Of a stretch of DNA of 5,700 bases, positions 5,358-5,700 are shown in pieces. How positions within the stretch are numbered: the first letter of the stretch is position 1; every line of letters starts with the position of its first letter. Source of the stretch: an uncultured Eubacteriales bacterium (lineage in GTDB: Bacteria; Bacillota; Clostridia; Oscillospirales; Ruminococcaceae); NCBI GenBank assembly GCA_900318545.1, contig ONLC01000161.1:1-5700 (forward strand), given 5' to 3'. The notes beneath the pieces were generated by a model. The model was not told the origin of the DNA. It ran no database searches and was given only the letters and a program-made list of their open reading frames with translations. The translations under genes were made by a program, and so were the position numbers.

Positions 5358-5700
5358 TCAGCTCTGTATCTTGCTGAGCTCATCAAGAAGCCTTTCCATC
5401 TGCGGGAAGAAGAAGAGCTTCTTTGCATTTTCAACTGCTCCCTTTTTATGGGCGTCCGGCATATTTACCCATATCGCAGGGATAAGTGCAGCCTTGAGCA
5501 TACAAAAGCCCTCTATCACAGAATTATAATGCTCTAATTTCTGAGGGTCATCGGTCTCGAAATACGTTTTCATTATAATATCCCACAGCTTCACGGCTAT
5601 TTCGGGAGTGACATTCAGGTATTTCATTACGCTGTCGGGGTCAAGTCTGGGGTTGAGCCTGTGTGCGTAGTATGACGAGGCAAGATCATATATGGGGTTG
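5358..5700 (-). CDS. C-terminal part of a phosphotransferase (APH/kinase-fold) family protein
   Basis: The minus-strand frame ends at the stop in 5358-5360 and stays open to the window edge, so the ATG at 5625-5627 is internal and the N-terminus is missing. About 113 residues are visible. They begin NPIYDLASSYYAHRL, which resembles the segment after the metal-binding Asp in aminoglycoside-phosphotransferase-like kinases ('G-x-P-x-(Y/F)-DLA'), in particular the TIGR02172-type uncharacterised phosphotransferases of gut Firmicutes. The remainder is mostly helical (VTPEIAVKLWDIIMKTYFETD, in two parts, then LEHYNSVIEGFCMLKAAL), as in the C-terminal lobe of that fold. The catalytic loop lies outside the window, so activity and substrate cannot be judged. 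This is a memory-based family match; treat it as moderate. It converges on the methyltransferase gene and shares its terminator. Confidence 0.68.
   Translation of the reverse strand, partial: NPIYDLASSYYAHRLNPRLDPDSVMKYLNVTPEIAVKLWDIIMKTYFETDDPQKLEHYNSVIEGFCMLKAALIPAIWVNMPDAHKKGAVENAKKLFFFPQMERLLDELSKIQS

Noticed and set aside
5346..5537. Plus-strand open frame of 63 codons to the right of the methyltransferase
   Set aside because: It overlaps the minus-strand phosphotransferase end, starts at the terminator's T run and has no recognisable content.
5625..5627. ATG on the minus strand as the start of the phosphotransferase gene
   Set aside because: The frame stays open upstream to the window edge and encodes NPIYDLA, a conserved-looking part of the family, so the start lies outside.

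Overview
The window looks like chromosomal DNA of a plant-fibre-degrading, Gram-positive gut or rumen bacterium of the Ruminococcus type (Oscillospiraceae). The reasons are two separate secreted proteins that end in type I dockerins, one of them a family GH5 glycanase, together with strong GGAGG ribosome binding sites, textbook sigma-A promoters and compact hairpin terminators. The species assignment is an inference from gene content.

Layout, left to right. (1) 2-1225 (+), the 3' part of a GH5 cellulase/endoglucanase with a beta-sandwich linker and a C-terminal dockerin; its N-terminus lies off the left edge. It is closed by a terminator at 1261-1286. (2) 1379-2086 (+), an unrecognised 235-residue protein with two membrane segments, a coiled coil and a very basic tail, expressed as a single gene from a perfect TTGACA-17-TATAAT promoter and closed by its own terminator. 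(3) 2222-3640 (+), a secreted BspA-type leucine-rich-repeat protein that also ends in a linker plus dockerin. (4) 3666-4235 (+), a flavin reductase/flavoredoxin-like protein 25 bases behind it, probably on the same transcript, then a strong hairpin. (5) 4362-5297 (+), a beta-class DNA amino-methyltransferase, again a single-gene unit behind a second perfect sigma-A promoter. (6) 5358-5700 (-), the C-terminal part of a phosphotransferase (APH/kinase-fold) gene that runs off the right edge. Genes 5 and 6 converge on one symmetrical hairpin that can terminate both strands.

How they fit together. Genes 1 and 3 would both be exported and plugged into a cohesin-bearing scaffold (cellulosome or cell-surface complex): one as a hydrolase, the other as a non-catalytic repeat protein that may bind substrate, a cell or a partner. 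They share the whole C-terminal cassette, down to a common INIQ-x-LW end. The other genes are cytoplasmic or membrane housekeeping-type genes in separate transcription units, and nothing ties them functionally to the cellulosome genes. No RNA genes, CRISPR arrays, insertion sequences or attachment sites were seen, and no gene-free stretch exceeds about 155 bases. I see no clear previously undescribed system. The most interesting points are the dockerin-tagged LRR protein, the shared C-terminal cassette, the solitary methyltransferase and the unassigned membrane protein.
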